Of a stretch of DNA of 64,000 bases, positions 33,305 through 42,370 are shown in pieces (within the stretch, counting starts at the first letter, position 1; each line of letters begins with the position of its first letter). Below the pieces are notes generated by a model, which was given only the letters and a program-made list of their open reading frames with translations, was not told where the DNA came from and ran no database searches. The position numbers were made by a program, and so were the translations under genes. The stretch is taken from the NCBI GenBank assembly GCA_031394355.1, contig JANNSU010000056.1, positions 96,325-160,324 on the forward strand. The letters run 5' to 3'. Origin of the DNA: JAEUMY01 sp031394355 (GTDB taxonomy: Bacteria; Pseudomonadota; Gammaproteobacteria; Burkholderiales; Usitatibacteraceae).

Positions 33305-34228
33305 TCATGGCTTTGTTGATCCAACCGCCGCCAGATACGTCCACACCAGATGCGCCGCAGCGTTGCTGGTCAACTCGGCATGGTCGTAGGGTGGAGCGAC
33401 CTCGACACAGTCCATGCCAATCCAAGGCAGATCAGCCAGCAACTCGATGAAGCTCAATGCCTGCGCGGTGGACAGACCGCCCGGCTCTGGCGTGCCGGTG
33501 CCAGGCGCGAATGCGGGGTCGAGGCAATCGATATCGAAGCTGAGATACACCGGCCGGGAGCCGTCCAGATGCTTGCGAATATTCGCAAGCGTGCCCGTGA
33601 GCTGTGGGGCACCTTCCAGACCACGAAGATCGCGCGCAGTCAGCACCAGCCCGCCCCGATCGCTCACGTACTCCCACGCTGACCTCTCGGCAGCCGAGCG
33701 GATACCGATCTGCACCGTCGCTGTGGGGTCGACCAGTCCTTCTTCGATGGCCTCGCGGGTCCAGGTGCCATGTCCGCATGGCTCGCCGAAGTGATCAGAC
33801 CAGGTGTCACAGTGTGCATCGAAGTGCAAGAGCGCCAGCGGCTGCCCGACATGCTGCCGGTAGGCGCGCAACAAGGGCAGGGTGATGGAGTGATCGCCGC
33901 CCAGCCAGCACAGGTGGTGTACTGCAATCATGCCGGGCACCACGGCTTCCAGCGCAGCGCGCATCGCAGCGAGGCTGGTGTGGGGCAGGGCGAGATCACC
34001 CAGATCGGTGAGCTGATCCGATGGCGCGCAATCAAACAGCGGATGCGTACCGTCGCACAGCATGTGGCTCGCGCGGCGGATGGCGTCCGGCCCGAAGCGG
34101 GCACCGGGGCGATTGGTCACCGAGCCGTCCCAGGCGATCCCCGCGACAGCGAACTTTCGTTCGCGAATATTCGCAGGAACCTTCATGAACGTGTTCTGCG
34201 ACAGGAACGCGAAGCCGTGATTCGCCAT
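33305..34228 (-). CDS. speB: Agmatinase (ureohydrolase family)
   Basis: Hydrolyses agmatine to putrescine and urea; dimanganese enzyme. 307 residues (E. coli SpeB 306). Metal ligands are in WLGGDHSITLP (His), HFDAHCDTW (two Asp, His) and SFDIDCLDPAFAPGTGTPEPGG (two Asp). Start region MANHGFAFLSQNTFMKVPANIRERKF resembles SpeB. Agmatinase is favoured over arginase or guanidinobutyrase by length and N-terminus, not proven. 24 bp downstream of the MurA-like gene. Carries two perfect palindromes, one of them the centre of a 20-bp palindrome. Confidence 0.87.
   Translation of the reverse strand: MANHGFAFLSQNTFMKVPANIRERKFAVAGIAWDGSVTNRPGARFGPDAIRRASHMLCDGTHPLFDCAPSDQLTDLGDLALPHTSLAAMRAALEAVVPGMIAVHHLCWLGGDHSITLPLLRAYRQHVGQPLALLHFDAHCDTWSDHFGEPCGHGTWTREAIEEGLVDPTATVQIGIRSAAERSAWEYVSDRGGLVLTARDLRGLEGAPQLTGTLANIRKHLDGSRPVYLSFDIDCLDPAFAPGTGTPEPGGLSTAQALSFIELLADLPWIGMDCVEVAPPYDHAELTSNAAAHLVWTYLAAVGSTKP
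33575..33586. repeat. Iterated palindrome, copy 12 (speB), within a 20-bp palindrome
   Basis: Symmetry extends to 33571-33590 (20 bp, GCTT...AAGC). ANIR in TLANIRKHLDG. Confidence 0.95.
34163..34174. repeat. Iterated palindrome, copy 13 (speB 5' end)
   Basis: ANIR in KVPANIRERKFAV, about 20 residues from the SpeB start. Confidence 0.95.
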
Positions 34229-34252
34229 GACGTGCCCTTGCTGATGCCCTGA

Positions 34253-35566
34253 TCAGGCTGCGACGATGGACAGCGACAGACCGCGCGTCCGCTCGATGAG
34301 GTTGCCGTAGCCGCGTTCGATGCGGGCGATGGAGGTGATGGTCGTCTCACCTTCGGCCAGTGCTGCAGCCATCACGTAGGCAAGTCCCGCCCGCAGGTCC
34401 GGCACGTCGAGCGTGAGCCCGGATGACTTGAGTGGCGTTGGGCCAAGGATGATGGCGCTGTGCGGGAAATCGCGGCCACGGAATCGGCAAGGCAGCGAGC
34501 CGAGACAATGCGTGCCGATCTGGGTGCGCGCACCCAATGCAGACAGGGCGGCCAGATAGTCGAAGCGCCGCTCGTACACCGTCTCATGAATGATGGATGC
34601 GCCTGCCGCCTGCGTCAGCATCACGGCGAAAGGCTGCTGCCAGTCGGTGGCGAAGCCGGGGAACACGTCGGTCTCGATGACCGTGCTCTTCAGCGGATGA
34701 CGGCGGAAGAATCGAATCGACTTGGCGCCTTCAATTTCCACACCGCCGCCGACCGCATTGAACGGACCGAAAAAGTTGATGAGCGTGGACGGATCGATAC
34801 CCTCCACGGTGATGTCGCCGTCAGTCGCAGCCGCCAGAGCAGCCCAGGACGCCGCCTCGATGCGGTCGCCCAGCACTTCAAACGACGTGCCATACAGCCT
34901 GTCCACGCCTTCGATGATGAGCTCGCGATTGGGCCGCAACTGCACGCGCGCGCCCATGGCGTTCAACATGGTGATGAGCGCGATGATCTCGGGCTCGGTC
35001 GCCACGTTCTCGATGATGCTGGTGCCGCGAGCCAACACGCCGAGGAAGAGACAGCTCTCGGTGCCGCCCACGCTGGGGTAGGGCAGGCGGTAGTGGCAGG
35101 CCTTCAGCGGCCCCTTGCGCACGGCATGGTAGCCAGTGTCGGAGACGGTGACCTCGGCACCGAACATCTTGGCTGCCTCCAGATGGAAATCCACCGGACG
35201 TGCGCCGATGTTGCAGCCCGACACCACGGGTACATGGGCTTCGCCCAGCCGATGCAGCAGCACGCCCAGCAGCAGGATGGGGATGCGGTTCGAGCCGGAA
35301 TCCGGCACCGGCACCTTGGCGCTGCGAATATTCGCAGCGTCGATGGAAAGCGTGGATGGCATGGACCAGTCAAGTGTCGCGCCGGAGGCCTCCAGCATGT
35401 CGCAGGTGATTTCCACGTCACCGATGCGTGGCGCGTTGATGAGCCGGGTGGTGCCTTCGGCGAGCAGTGCGGCCACCATGGCCTTGGTGGCGAAGTTCTT
35501 GGCGCCCAGGCTCTGGATTCGGCCGGTGACCGGCTTGCCGCCCTGGATGAGGTACTTTTGGGTCAT
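34253..35566 (-). CDS. MurA-family UDP-GlcNAc 1-carboxyvinyltransferase
   Basis: Enolpyruvyl transferase of the first committed peptidoglycan step. 437 residues, the family length. Present: N-terminal LGAKNFATKAMVAALLAEGTT with the Lys-Asn pair, the catalytic Cys in SGCNIGARPVDFH (the fosfomycin target), IIHETVYERRFDY and LKSSGLTLDVPDLRAGLAYV with Arg. Several standard residues differ (SLGAKN for SGAKN, KPVTGRIQ), so this may be a second, diverged MurA and not the housekeeping copy. ATG 35566 is chosen; a longer frame reaches 35653. A 20-bp palindrome lies inside. Confidence 0.85.
   Translation of the reverse strand: MTQKYLIQGGKPVTGRIQSLGAKNFATKAMVAALLAEGTTRLINAPRIGDVEITCDMLEASGATLDWSMPSTLSIDAANIRSAKVPVPDSGSNRIPILLLGVLLHRLGEAHVPVVSGCNIGARPVDFHLEAAKMFGAEVTVSDTGYHAVRKGPLKACHYRLPYPSVGGTESCLFLGVLARGTSIIENVATEPEIIALITMLNAMGARVQLRPNRELIIEGVDRLYGTSFEVLGDRIEAASWAALAAATDGDITVEGIDPSTLINFFGPFNAVGGGVEIEGAKSIRFFRRHPLKSTVIETDVFPGFATDWQQPFAVMLTQAAGASIIHETVYERRFDYLAALSALGARTQIGTHCLGSLPCRFRGRDFPHSAIILGPTPLKSSGLTLDVPDLRAGLAYVMAAALAEGETTITSIARIERGYGNLIERTRGLSLSIVAA
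35324..35335. repeat. Iterated palindrome, copy 14 (murA-like), within a 20-bp palindrome
   Basis: Symmetry extends to 35320-35339 (20 bp, CGCT...AGCG), with different outer bases from the speB case. ANIR in DAANIRSAKVPV. Confidence 0.95.
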
Positions 35567-35685
35567 GAATGGGTTGCGCTGGCGCAGTAGGGGAGAAGTT
35601 GCCGCGATGGTACCCGATGCAGCGCCAATTCGACCTGGGTCTAGAATCGGCATTTCTTCGGTCTGACTGCCGACTCATTTCCGCC

Positions 35686-36315
35686 ATGATTGCTACCGCT
35701 CGCCCCGTTGCCGCCATCCGCTGTGAAGACGTTCCGGGTCACCCCGATTTTCGCCGGCTGGCAGACATTCCCGGCGTCGCGGTCGAACTCCGCTACGCGA
35801 CGCCTGATAACTTCGTGGGTCGGGATCTGTACTCACCGCTCGACTGCAGCTGGATTCATCGTGAGGCGGGCGCCGGCCTCGAGCAAGCGCATGCCCTGCT
35901 GCGAGAGCTGGCACCAGGCCTGCGCTTTCTGGTGCTGGATGCGCTACGTCCGCAGCGGGTGCAGGAGGCGCTGTGGGCAACTCTGCAAGGCACCGGGCTT
36001 GAAATGTACCTGGCGAATCCAGAGCGCGGCTCCATTCACTCCTTCGGCATGGCTGTCGACATCACGTTGATTGATGCCGCAGGGCGGGAGCTCGACATGG
36101 GGACGCCGTTCGACGACCTCTCCGAGAAGTCCCACCCCAAGCTCGAGGAGGGATTCCTCGTGCATGGTGATCTCGCAACCGATCAGGTCGCGAATCGGCG
36201 GCTGCTGCGCGACGTGTTGACCGTATCAGGCTTTCGCGGCATCGGGACCGAATGGTGGCATTTCGACTTCGGAGACCGCGAGCGGGTGCGCGCGAATTTT
36301 CCCCGGGTACTCTGA
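35686..36315 (+). CDS. ddpX: D-Ala-D-Ala dipeptidase, VanX/DdpX family
   Basis: Zinc dipeptidase releasing D-alanine from D-Ala-D-Ala. 209 residues. Visible: VELRYATPDNFVGRDLY, the Arg in LVLDALRPQRVQEALW, zinc ligands in GSIHSFGMAVDITL (His, Asp) and the catalytic Glu and zinc His in GTEWWHFDFG. No signal peptide, so probably cytoplasmic as E. coli DdpX. ATG 35686 is chosen; the open frame extends to 35569 across the murA-like promoter region. It opens the peptidoglycan-salvage island and is divergent from the murA-like gene. Confidence 0.92.
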   Translation: MIATARPVAAIRCEDVPGHPDFRRLADIPGVAVELRYATPDNFVGRDLYSPLDCSWIHREAGAGLEQAHALLRELAPGLRFLVLDALRPQRVQEALWATLQGTGLEMYLANPERGSIHSFGMAVDITLIDAAGRELDMGTPFDDLSEKSHPKLEEGFLVHGDLATDQVANRRLLRDVLTVSGFRGIGTEWWHFDFGDRERVRANFPRVL

Positions 36316-36333
36316 TGTGATCAAAGCCTCATC

Positions 36334-36360
36334 GCAGGAGGTGCAGGAGGTGCAGGAGGT
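36334..36360. repeat. 9-bp tandem repeat, three units
   Basis: GCAGGAGGT three times, perfect, in the 54-bp gap between the convergent ddpX and dacB stops. Confidence 0.92.
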
Positions 36361-36369
36361 GGAAAACGC

Positions 36370-37878
36370 TCAGGAGCCCGGCAGTTTTGTGTACGGATCT
36401 GGCCAATCATCAACGGTCGGCGCTGCACGGCTGCGTGTCACCGCCGTGATGATCGCATCCAGGATAGGGCGCACGACGGCACCGGAGCCCCGATCATCGT
36501 TGACGATGACCGCAACCGCACACATCTCGCCATCCGCATCCGGCACATAGCCTGCAAGCGCCCAAGTATTTTTCAACGTCCCGGTTTTCAACCTTGCTTT
36601 CCGCTCGGCAGGGGTGCCGCGAAGTCGATTGCGCATGCCGCCGTCTACAGCGACGATGGGTAGCGATGTCATGAATTCCGGTGCCCAGTCGCTGGCATGG
36701 GCAATGCGCAGCACGGCCGCGAGTTGCGCCGTGCTGATGCGTTCCGTGCGCGACAGGCCCGAGCCGTTGTCCAGCACCATACCGTTGTCGTTCACACCGC
36801 GCTCCCTGAGCCAGGCGCGCACGCGGGCATCGGCGCGTTCGGCCGTATTCGCGCTGCTGCGAATATTCGCAGGCGCCGTGGCGCCGAGGGTGAGAAACAT
36901 CAACCGCGTGATCGGATTGTCCGATCGCTTGTTGATGTCCCGCGTGATCTCGGCGAGTGTGCGCGAGCGATGCGTGGCGAGCACCCGTGTGCCTGCCGAC
37001 ACCGTCGTGGTGACTGTCGTGCGCTCACGCACGCTGCCGATGAGCTGACCACCCAGTTCGCGCCAGAGGGTGCTGACGAGCTTCGCGGTGAAATCAGCGC
37101 GGTCGAGCACGCTGATCTGGGTGGTGGCGGAGCAGTTGGCCGGAAAGTCTCCCTGCAGACGGATGATCCGGCGACCGGCCTCTTGATTCTCGACCTGCGG
37201 CAGTTTCCAGCCCTCCGCCCAATCGGTGCATTTGCGCTGGCTGCGCTGCATGGCTGCGGCATCGACCGTTATGCCATCCAGCGCAGGTGACGCATTGGCG
37301 CGAAGCGTCGTGCCGTCATCATCCAGCTGCAGCTTGTGCAGATTGGTGTTCAGCATCAGCGCATCGGGGATCACGTTGTAGCGGAACTCGGGTGACTCAT
37401 CAAACGGCTGGAGCCCTTCGTCAAGTCGCGCTGGCTGGAAATAGCTGCGGTCGATCAATATGTCACCGGCGATGTCGCGGATGCCGGCATGCCGGAGCGA
37501 CATCAGCATGTCGCGCAACTCATTCCAGGTGAAGTCAGGGCTGCCTTCGCCGTACAAAACCAGTTCACCCCGCAGCACACCGTCGGAGACCGGGGCCGCA
37601 GTCCTGAGTTCCACTTTGCCGGTGTGGGTGGGGCCAAGAATTTCCAGCGCGGCGATGGCTGTCAGCACCTTCAGTGTCGAGGCCGGTTGCAGCGTGCGGT
37701 CGGGCTGATGTGACAACAGGGTCTTGCCGTCACGCAGACGGACGGCGCTGATCCCAACCGAGGTGGCTGGTATGTTGGCGCGCTGCAACAGATCAGACGC
37801 AGCAGTCGGGATTTCGGCCCCGGCAGGCAAGGCAATCGTCCCGATGCAAAGCATGCACAGCAACCGGCTGGGTTTCAT
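36370..37878 (-). CDS. dacB: D-alanyl-D-alanine carboxypeptidase/endopeptidase, PBP4 (DacB) type
   Basis: Periplasmic serine peptidase that trims and opens peptide cross-links. 502 residues with signal peptide (MKPSRLLCMLCIGTIALPAGA). Active-site motifs: SxxK in PASTLKVLTAI, SxN in KRSDNPITRL and KTG in RLKTGTLKNTWA. The large insert between SxxK and SxN is typical of PBP4. Divergent from the TonB receptor gene over a 385-bp gap that holds a candidate operator. One palindrome (16-bp form) reads ANIR in TAPANIRSSANT. Confidence 0.93.
   Translation of the reverse strand: MKPSRLLCMLCIGTIALPAGAEIPTAASDLLQRANIPATSVGISAVRLRDGKTLLSHQPDRTLQPASTLKVLTAIAALEILGPTHTGKVELRTAAPVSDGVLRGELVLYGEGSPDFTWNELRDMLMSLRHAGIRDIAGDILIDRSYFQPARLDEGLQPFDESPEFRYNVIPDALMLNTNLHKLQLDDDGTTLRANASPALDGITVDAAAMQRSQRKCTDWAEGWKLPQVENQEAGRRIIRLQGDFPANCSATTQISVLDRADFTAKLVSTLWRELGGQLIGSVRERTTVTTTVSAGTRVLATHRSRTLAEITRDINKRSDNPITRLMFLTLGATAPANIRSSANTAERADARVRAWLRERGVNDNGMVLDNGSGLSRTERISTAQLAAVLRIAHASDWAPEFMTSLPIVAVDGGMRNRLRGTPAERKARLKTGTLKNTWALAGYVPDADGEMCAVAVIVNDDRGSGAVVRPILDAIITAVTRSRAAPTVDDWPDPYTKLPGS
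36859..36870. repeat. Iterated palindrome, copy 15 (dacB)
   Basis: 16-bp symmetric form at 36857-36872; ANIR phase. Confidence 0.95.
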
Positions 37879-38263
37879 GATCTGTCACTCTGCAGGGCGG
37901 CTCCCGAACACGGCCGGCTTGCGGATTCGAAGGCCTGTCCGGGGAGTACCGGGTGTAGGTGTTGTATTTTTGCCATACGGGTCTTGCAATTCTTGTCGGC
38001 TGGTAGCAAAGTTCGTGTAGTGGTAGTTTACTGGTATTAATCCAGCCGGTGAACCAGATCGGTCGACTGTTGGGGAACCTGCCAGTCAATTGGCTTATCT
38101 GCAACTGCCAGATTTTTGCAGCACCGAATTGCTGTATTCGGCCATGAGCTGGTCTTGGCCGGGTCAGTCACGCCTCGCATGCCCTCATCCAGAAGGGGCA
38201 GCCCAAAGCAGACGCGGCATACGCCGCGATAGTCAACCCGTGTCCATCACAGGAGTGTCCCCC
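37879..38263. other. 385-bp divergent control region between dacB and the receptor gene
   Basis: No open frame supported: the frame leading into the receptor is open from 38090 but reads non-conserved sequence. It holds the candidate operator at 38031-38045 and a ribosome site AGGAG at 38251-38255. Confidence 0.7.
38031..38045. promoter_or_regulatory. Candidate GntR (NagR) operator upstream of the receptor gene
   Basis: CTGGTATTAATCCAG: CTGG/CCAG ends around an ATTAAT-like centre. It shares TGGTATTAA with the site at 54840-54864. HutC-type GntR regulators of amino-sugar genes bind TGGT...ACCA palindromes. Confidence 0.45.
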
Positions 38264-41062
38264 GTGAAAATCAAAAAAATTGTTCAAGCCGTCTCGCTGG
38301 TGCTGATTTCCGGCCCGGTACTTGCCCAGACCCCGGCGTCCACCCCGCCGCCTCCCAAAAAAGAGAGGATCGAGATCACGGGTTCCAGCATCAAGCGTGT
38401 TCAGGATGAGGGCGCGCTGCCACTGCAGATCATCACCAAGGACGAGATCGACAGGGCCGGTATCGTCAGCGCCGAGGAACTGGTCGCCATCATTTCCGCC
38501 AATGGTGCGGGACGCGACAACATGTCCTCGAACGTGGGCATCACCGCCAACTTTGCCGACCGCAACAACTTTGGTGCTGCCAGCGCCAACCTGCGCGGTC
38601 TCGGTTCCGCCAGCACCTTGGTGCTGCTCAATGGACGCCGCATGTCGTCGAGTGGTATTCGCGGCGTGGCGGTCGATCTCAACTCCATCCCACTGGCCGC
38701 CATCCAGCGCGTCGAAGTTCTGAAAGATGGCGCATCGGCCATCTATGGCACGGATGCCATCGGCGGCGTGATCAACTTCATCCTGAAGAAGGACTACTCG
38801 GGTGTTGAGCTCACTGCATTCACCAACGTGACAGACGACGGGGGCGGTGACATCTCCCGCTTTTCCATCGTGGCTGGCAGGGGTGACCTCGCCAAGGACC
38901 GTTACAACGTCATGGCCAGCGTCACGTTTGACAAGCAGGATGGGCTGCGTGGTAGAGAGCGTGGTTTCGTGAATGGCAACCAGCCGAATCGTGGCCTGAC
39001 GCCTGATACCACGGGCACACCGTTCGCAACACAGACGGGCGGCACGGGTACGGGTATTGGTGCCTCGTATGTTGGCTCGACCAACATCAACGGCATCTTC
39101 ACGCTGCCAGGCACCACCCAGACTTTCAACCGCGCCAACCTGCTGTCGTTCACCGGCAATTGCGATTCGGTACCGGGCATGACGCAGTATCGTGGCGATG
39201 TGCTGGGTCCGTCCTTCTTTGCCTCGTCGCGTGGCTGTGCGTACGACTATGGTCGTGAACAGGCGCTGATCCAGCCGTATGAGCGCATGAACTACGTAGC
39301 TCGTGCGACCTTCGAGCTCTCTGCCAACCACACCGCCTTCGTTGAGGCGGTTGGCTCAAAGACCACCTCGGAGCGCACGTTCGAACAGCGTCAAGTCACA
39401 ACCAGCATTGCAGCCGGCAATGCCTACCCGGTGAATGGTCCGTTCTATCAGGACCTGACCCAGTTCATCCCGACTTTCAACCGCAACAACCCGATCGCCT
39501 ACCGCTGGCGTTGTATCGCCTGCGGCAACCGGGTGATCGAGACTGAGGCCGAGTCCTTCAAGTTCCTGATCGGCATGGAAGGCATCATCGGCAAGTTCGA
39601 TTACAAGATAGGCTTCGCCAAGGCAGGCAGCAAGGCTGATTCGCTGCTGAAAGCGGGCTACTACCGCACGGTGGACTTCAACGCCGCGCTCGCGACGGGT
39701 CTCATCAATCCCTGGCTCCTGCCCGGCCAATCCCAGACTGCCGCCGCCATGGCACTGCTCGATTCCACGAGTGCCGCCGGCTCCACGCTGCAGGGTGGCG
39801 AATTCAAGCTGAGCCAGTTTGATGCAGGGCTGTCCGGAGAAATCATGCAGGGTCCGGCCGGTCCCATCGCGGCTGCCGTGGGCTTCGACATCCGCAAGGA
39901 AGAGTATTTCCTGAACAACAACGCCTCGGCGACAGCCATTCAGGATGCACCGTTTCCGACGGATATCTTTGTCAGCAAACGGGACCGTGACATCCGCGCC
40001 GTGTTTGCTGAAATCGCAGTGCCGGTAATGAAGAATCTCGAGTTCTCTGCTGCCGTACGCCACGACGACTACAGCGATTTCGGCACGACCACTAACCCAA
40101 AGGTCTCTTTCAAGTTCCAGCCGATGCAGGAGTTGCTGTTCCGTGGTTCGTACAGCGAAGGATTCCGCGCGCCCAGCTTCACGCAGCTCTACAGCCCGAT
40201 ATCTGAATCGCAGATTCCCGGCAATGTGGCCGATCCGCTGCTTTGCCCGCAGAATCCAGGCAACCCGGTGTTCTGCGCGATCCGTCCGCTGGGCCGTGGC
40301 GGCGGCAACGCCAGCCTGCAGCCAGAGACCTCGGAACAGCGCTCACTGGGCTTTGTGGTGTCGCCGACCAATTGGTTTTCAGCGAACATGGATTTCTACG
40401 AGATCCGCCGCAACGACCGCATCTATGTCGTGACACCGCAGCTTGTGATCGCCAACCCCGACACGTTCCCCAACGCCATCGTGCGCGGCCCGACCGGACG
40501 CATTGATGAAGTCGGTGGCTACATCCAGGGTGGTCTCGTCAATGCGGACGGTGACATCACCCGTGGCGTGGACATCGGCATGCTGTTCAAGTCCAAGGTG
40601 ATGGACTGGAACTTCACGGGCAGCGTCGAAGGCACCTATGTCGACAGCTTCAAGTCGCGCATCTTCAAGTCGCAGCAGTATCGCGAGCTGGCCGGCCAGT
40701 GGGATACGCAGGACTTGTTCCCGCGCTGGAAGCACACTGCTCGCGCCACGTTCAGCCGTGGTCCATGGAGCACCACACTCACCCAGCAGTTCACATCCGG
40801 CTACAAGGATGAAGTGCCGGCAGGTGTCGCCAACGCGCCAGACTTCAAGCCGCGTGTAGAGGACTACATCACCTACAACGTGTCGGCGACTTACACCGGC
40901 TTCAAGAAGCTCACGTTGACCGGCGGCATCCTGAATCTCCTCAACACCGACCCACCGTTCACGGCACACAACGTCGACTTTGCCGGCGGTACGGCGTGGG
41001 ATCCGCGTGTTGCCAACCCGCGTGGCCGGGCGTTCACGCTGCGGGCGGTCTACAAGTTCTGA
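38264..41062 (+). CDS. TonB-dependent outer-membrane receptor
   Basis: 932-residue transporter. Signal peptide MKIKKIVQAVSLVLISGPVLA; a TonB-box-like stretch near IEITGSSIKR; plug domain (about 45-170) with RGLGSASTLVLLNGRR and VEVLKDGASAIYGTDAIGGVINFI; beta barrel ending in the aromatic LRAVYKF. GTG 38264 has an AGGAG site 8 bp ahead and gives a proper signal, so the upstream extension to 38090 is rejected. Placement next to muropeptide enzymes and a shared operator suggest that it imports peptidoglycan fragments; the ligand cannot be read from sequence. Confidence 0.93.
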   Translation: MKIKKIVQAVSLVLISGPVLAQTPASTPPPPKKERIEITGSSIKRVQDEGALPLQIITKDEIDRAGIVSAEELVAIISANGAGRDNMSSNVGITANFADRNNFGAASANLRGLGSASTLVLLNGRRMSSSGIRGVAVDLNSIPLAAIQRVEVLKDGASAIYGTDAIGGVINFILKKDYSGVELTAFTNVTDDGGGDISRFSIVAGRGDLAKDRYNVMASVTFDKQDGLRGRERGFVNGNQPNRGLTPDTTGTPFATQTGGTGTGIGASYVGSTNINGIFTLPGTTQTFNRANLLSFTGNCDSVPGMTQYRGDVLGPSFFASSRGCAYDYGREQALIQPYERMNYVARATFELSANHTAFVEAVGSKTTSERTFEQRQVTTSIAAGNAYPVNGPFYQDLTQFIPTFNRNNPIAYRWRCIACGNRVIETEAESFKFLIGMEGIIGKFDYKIGFAKAGSKADSLLKAGYYRTVDFNAALATGLINPWLLPGQSQTAAAMALLDSTSAAGSTLQGGEFKLSQFDAGLSGEIMQGPAGPIAAAVGFDIRKEEYFLNNNASATAIQDAPFPTDIFVSKRDRDIRAVFAEIAVPVMKNLEFSAAVRHDDYSDFGTTTNPKVSFKFQPMQELLFRGSYSEGFRAPSFTQLYSPISESQIPGNVADPLLCPQNPGNPVFCAIRPLGRGGGNASLQPETSEQRSLGFVVSPTNWFSANMDFYEIRRNDRIYVVTPQLVIANPDTFPNAIVRGPTGRIDEVGGYIQGGLVNADGDITRGVDIGMLFKSKVMDWNFTGSVEGTYVDSFKSRIFKSQQYRELAGQWDTQDLFPRWKHTARATFSRGPWSTTLTQQFTSGYKDEVPAGVANAPDFKPRVEDYITYNVSATYTGFKKLTLTGGILNLLNTDPPFTAHNVDFAGGTAWDPRVANPRGRAFTLRAVYKF

Positions 41063-41088
41063 TTCATCACGCTCCCAAGCGAACTGGG

Positions 41089-41124
41089 TGCAGGGTGCCG
41101 GGAAACCGGCCCCTGCATTTTTTT
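41089..41124 (+). terminator. Intrinsic terminator after receptor gene
   Basis: TGCAGGG/CCCTGCA outer and GCCGG/CCGGC inner stem with GAAA loop, then seven or more T. Confidence 0.92.
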
Positions 41125-41386
41125 CGTCCAGGCTTCCCATTCTGTTCCCGCAACCGGCTGAACCATGAATCGTCGTGACTTCATCGCGGCCACCGCAATG
41201 CTCGCCGTGTCAGGTTGCGCCACCACCGCCGGTCAGCAGTCTGGTAGTTCGGCGCTCATCAAGCCGCCGCGTCTGAAGCCGCGTAGCCTCGTCGGATTGA
41301 TCGCGCCATCCGGGGTGGTGACGGATGCCACCATCCAGCGCTGCGTCACCAATCTTGAAGCGATGGGTTTCTCGGTCAGGACCAGT

Positions 41387-41398
41387 GCGAATATTCGC
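41387..41398. repeat. Iterated palindrome, copy 16 (ldcA)
   Basis: 14-bp form at 41386-41399; ANIR phase, about 35 bp before the frameshift. Confidence 0.95.
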
Positions 41399-41661
41399 AA
41401 GGGCTGGGGCGGCTACGCGGGCACCATCAAGCAGCGTGGATGACCTGCATGCCATGTTCGCCGATCGAGAGATTGCGGGCATGTGGGTCGCGCGGGGAGG
41501 ATCGGGCGCTGCAGCGCTGTTGCCGTATCTCGACTTCGGCCTTATCGCGAGGAACCCCAAGATTCTCGTCGGTTATTCCGACATCACCGCGCTGCACATC
41601 GCCATTCAGCGCCATGCCGGGTTGGTGACCTTCCATGGTCCTGGAGCAGGGGCCACCCAGA

Positions 41662-41673
41662 GCGAATATTCGC
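41662..41673. repeat. Iterated palindrome, copy 17 (ldcA)
   Basis: 14-bp symmetric form with A...T flanks (41661-41674); EYS phase in TQSEYSLMHQY. Confidence 0.95.
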
Positions 41674-42211
41674 TGATGCACCAATACGCCATGTTCATGT
41701 CGCCAACACCGACATACCGCATGGACGCCGCCCCCGGCAATCTGGAACGCGGCCAGACGGAGAAAGCCTTCCAGCCCGTCACCTGGCGCACAGGCATCGC
41801 CGAAGGTCGTCTCACTGGTGGCAACCTGTCCGTCTTCACCGCCCTTATTGGCACCGACTATGCGCCGGACATCCGCGATGCACTGCTGTTCCTGGAGGAT
41901 GTGAACGAGGCACCCTATCGCATCGACCGCATGCTCACCCAGCTGGACCAGAGTCTCGGTCTTGGGCGCGCGAAAGGCATCGCGCTGGGCGTGTTCTCAC
42001 GCAGCGAGCCGCGAGATAGTGAACCGACGCTGTCATTGCGCGAAGTGCTGGATCACCATTTCGCCGCGTCGAAGGTACCGGCAGCCTATGGATTCTCCTT
42101 TGGCCACATCCGCGACAACTGCACCTTGCCCATGGGCATCCGCGCGCGGATGGATGCGGCGGATGGGTCGATCACGCTGCTGGAATCGGCGGTGCTTTAG
42201 CAACAAAATTG

Positions 42212-42271
42212 TCGCGACAGTACTCAGGCGACAAGCTTTTCGCGACAGTGCTCAGGCGACAAGCTTGTCGC
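42212..42271. repeat. 28-bp tandem duplication ending in a 16-bp palindrome
   Basis: Units 42212-42239 and 42240-42267 differ at two positions. The second ends in the perfect palindrome GCGACAAGCTTGTCGC (42256-42271); the first has a decayed version. It lies in the ldcA/esterase gap, so it may act as a transcript hairpin. Confidence 0.88.
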
Positions 42272-42370
42272 ATCACGGCCACGGCGCAATGATCCGTTAC
42301 GCAATCCTGATTGGCGGCTTGAAGTCGGCGGCGCACAATCCTGCAAGTCTGTCTGACAGCGGAGCCCGCC

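Larger units (their letters stand above)
41165..42200 (+). pseudogene. ldcA: LD-carboxypeptidase (LdcA), exported form, frameshifted
   Basis: Removes the terminal D-Ala from muramyl tetrapeptides. Two frames join into one family-length protein of about 345 residues: 41165-41440 carries the N-terminus (LVGLIAPSGVV) and the second, to 42200, carries the active site: nucleophile Ser in VGYSDITALH, Glu in LFLEDVNEAPYR, His in FGHIRDNCTLPMG. The break is near 41433-41440; two bases (GT) restored in CGTGGAT would give the expected YAGTIKQRVDDLHAMFAD. The N-terminus MNRRDFIAATAMLAVSGCA is a twin-arginine signal with a lipobox, so this LdcA would be exported, unlike cytosolic E. coli LdcA. Two palindrome copies lie inside. 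Confidence 0.85.

Noticed and set aside
34460..35590. 376-codon plus-strand open frame
   Set aside because: Antisense to the MurA-family gene.
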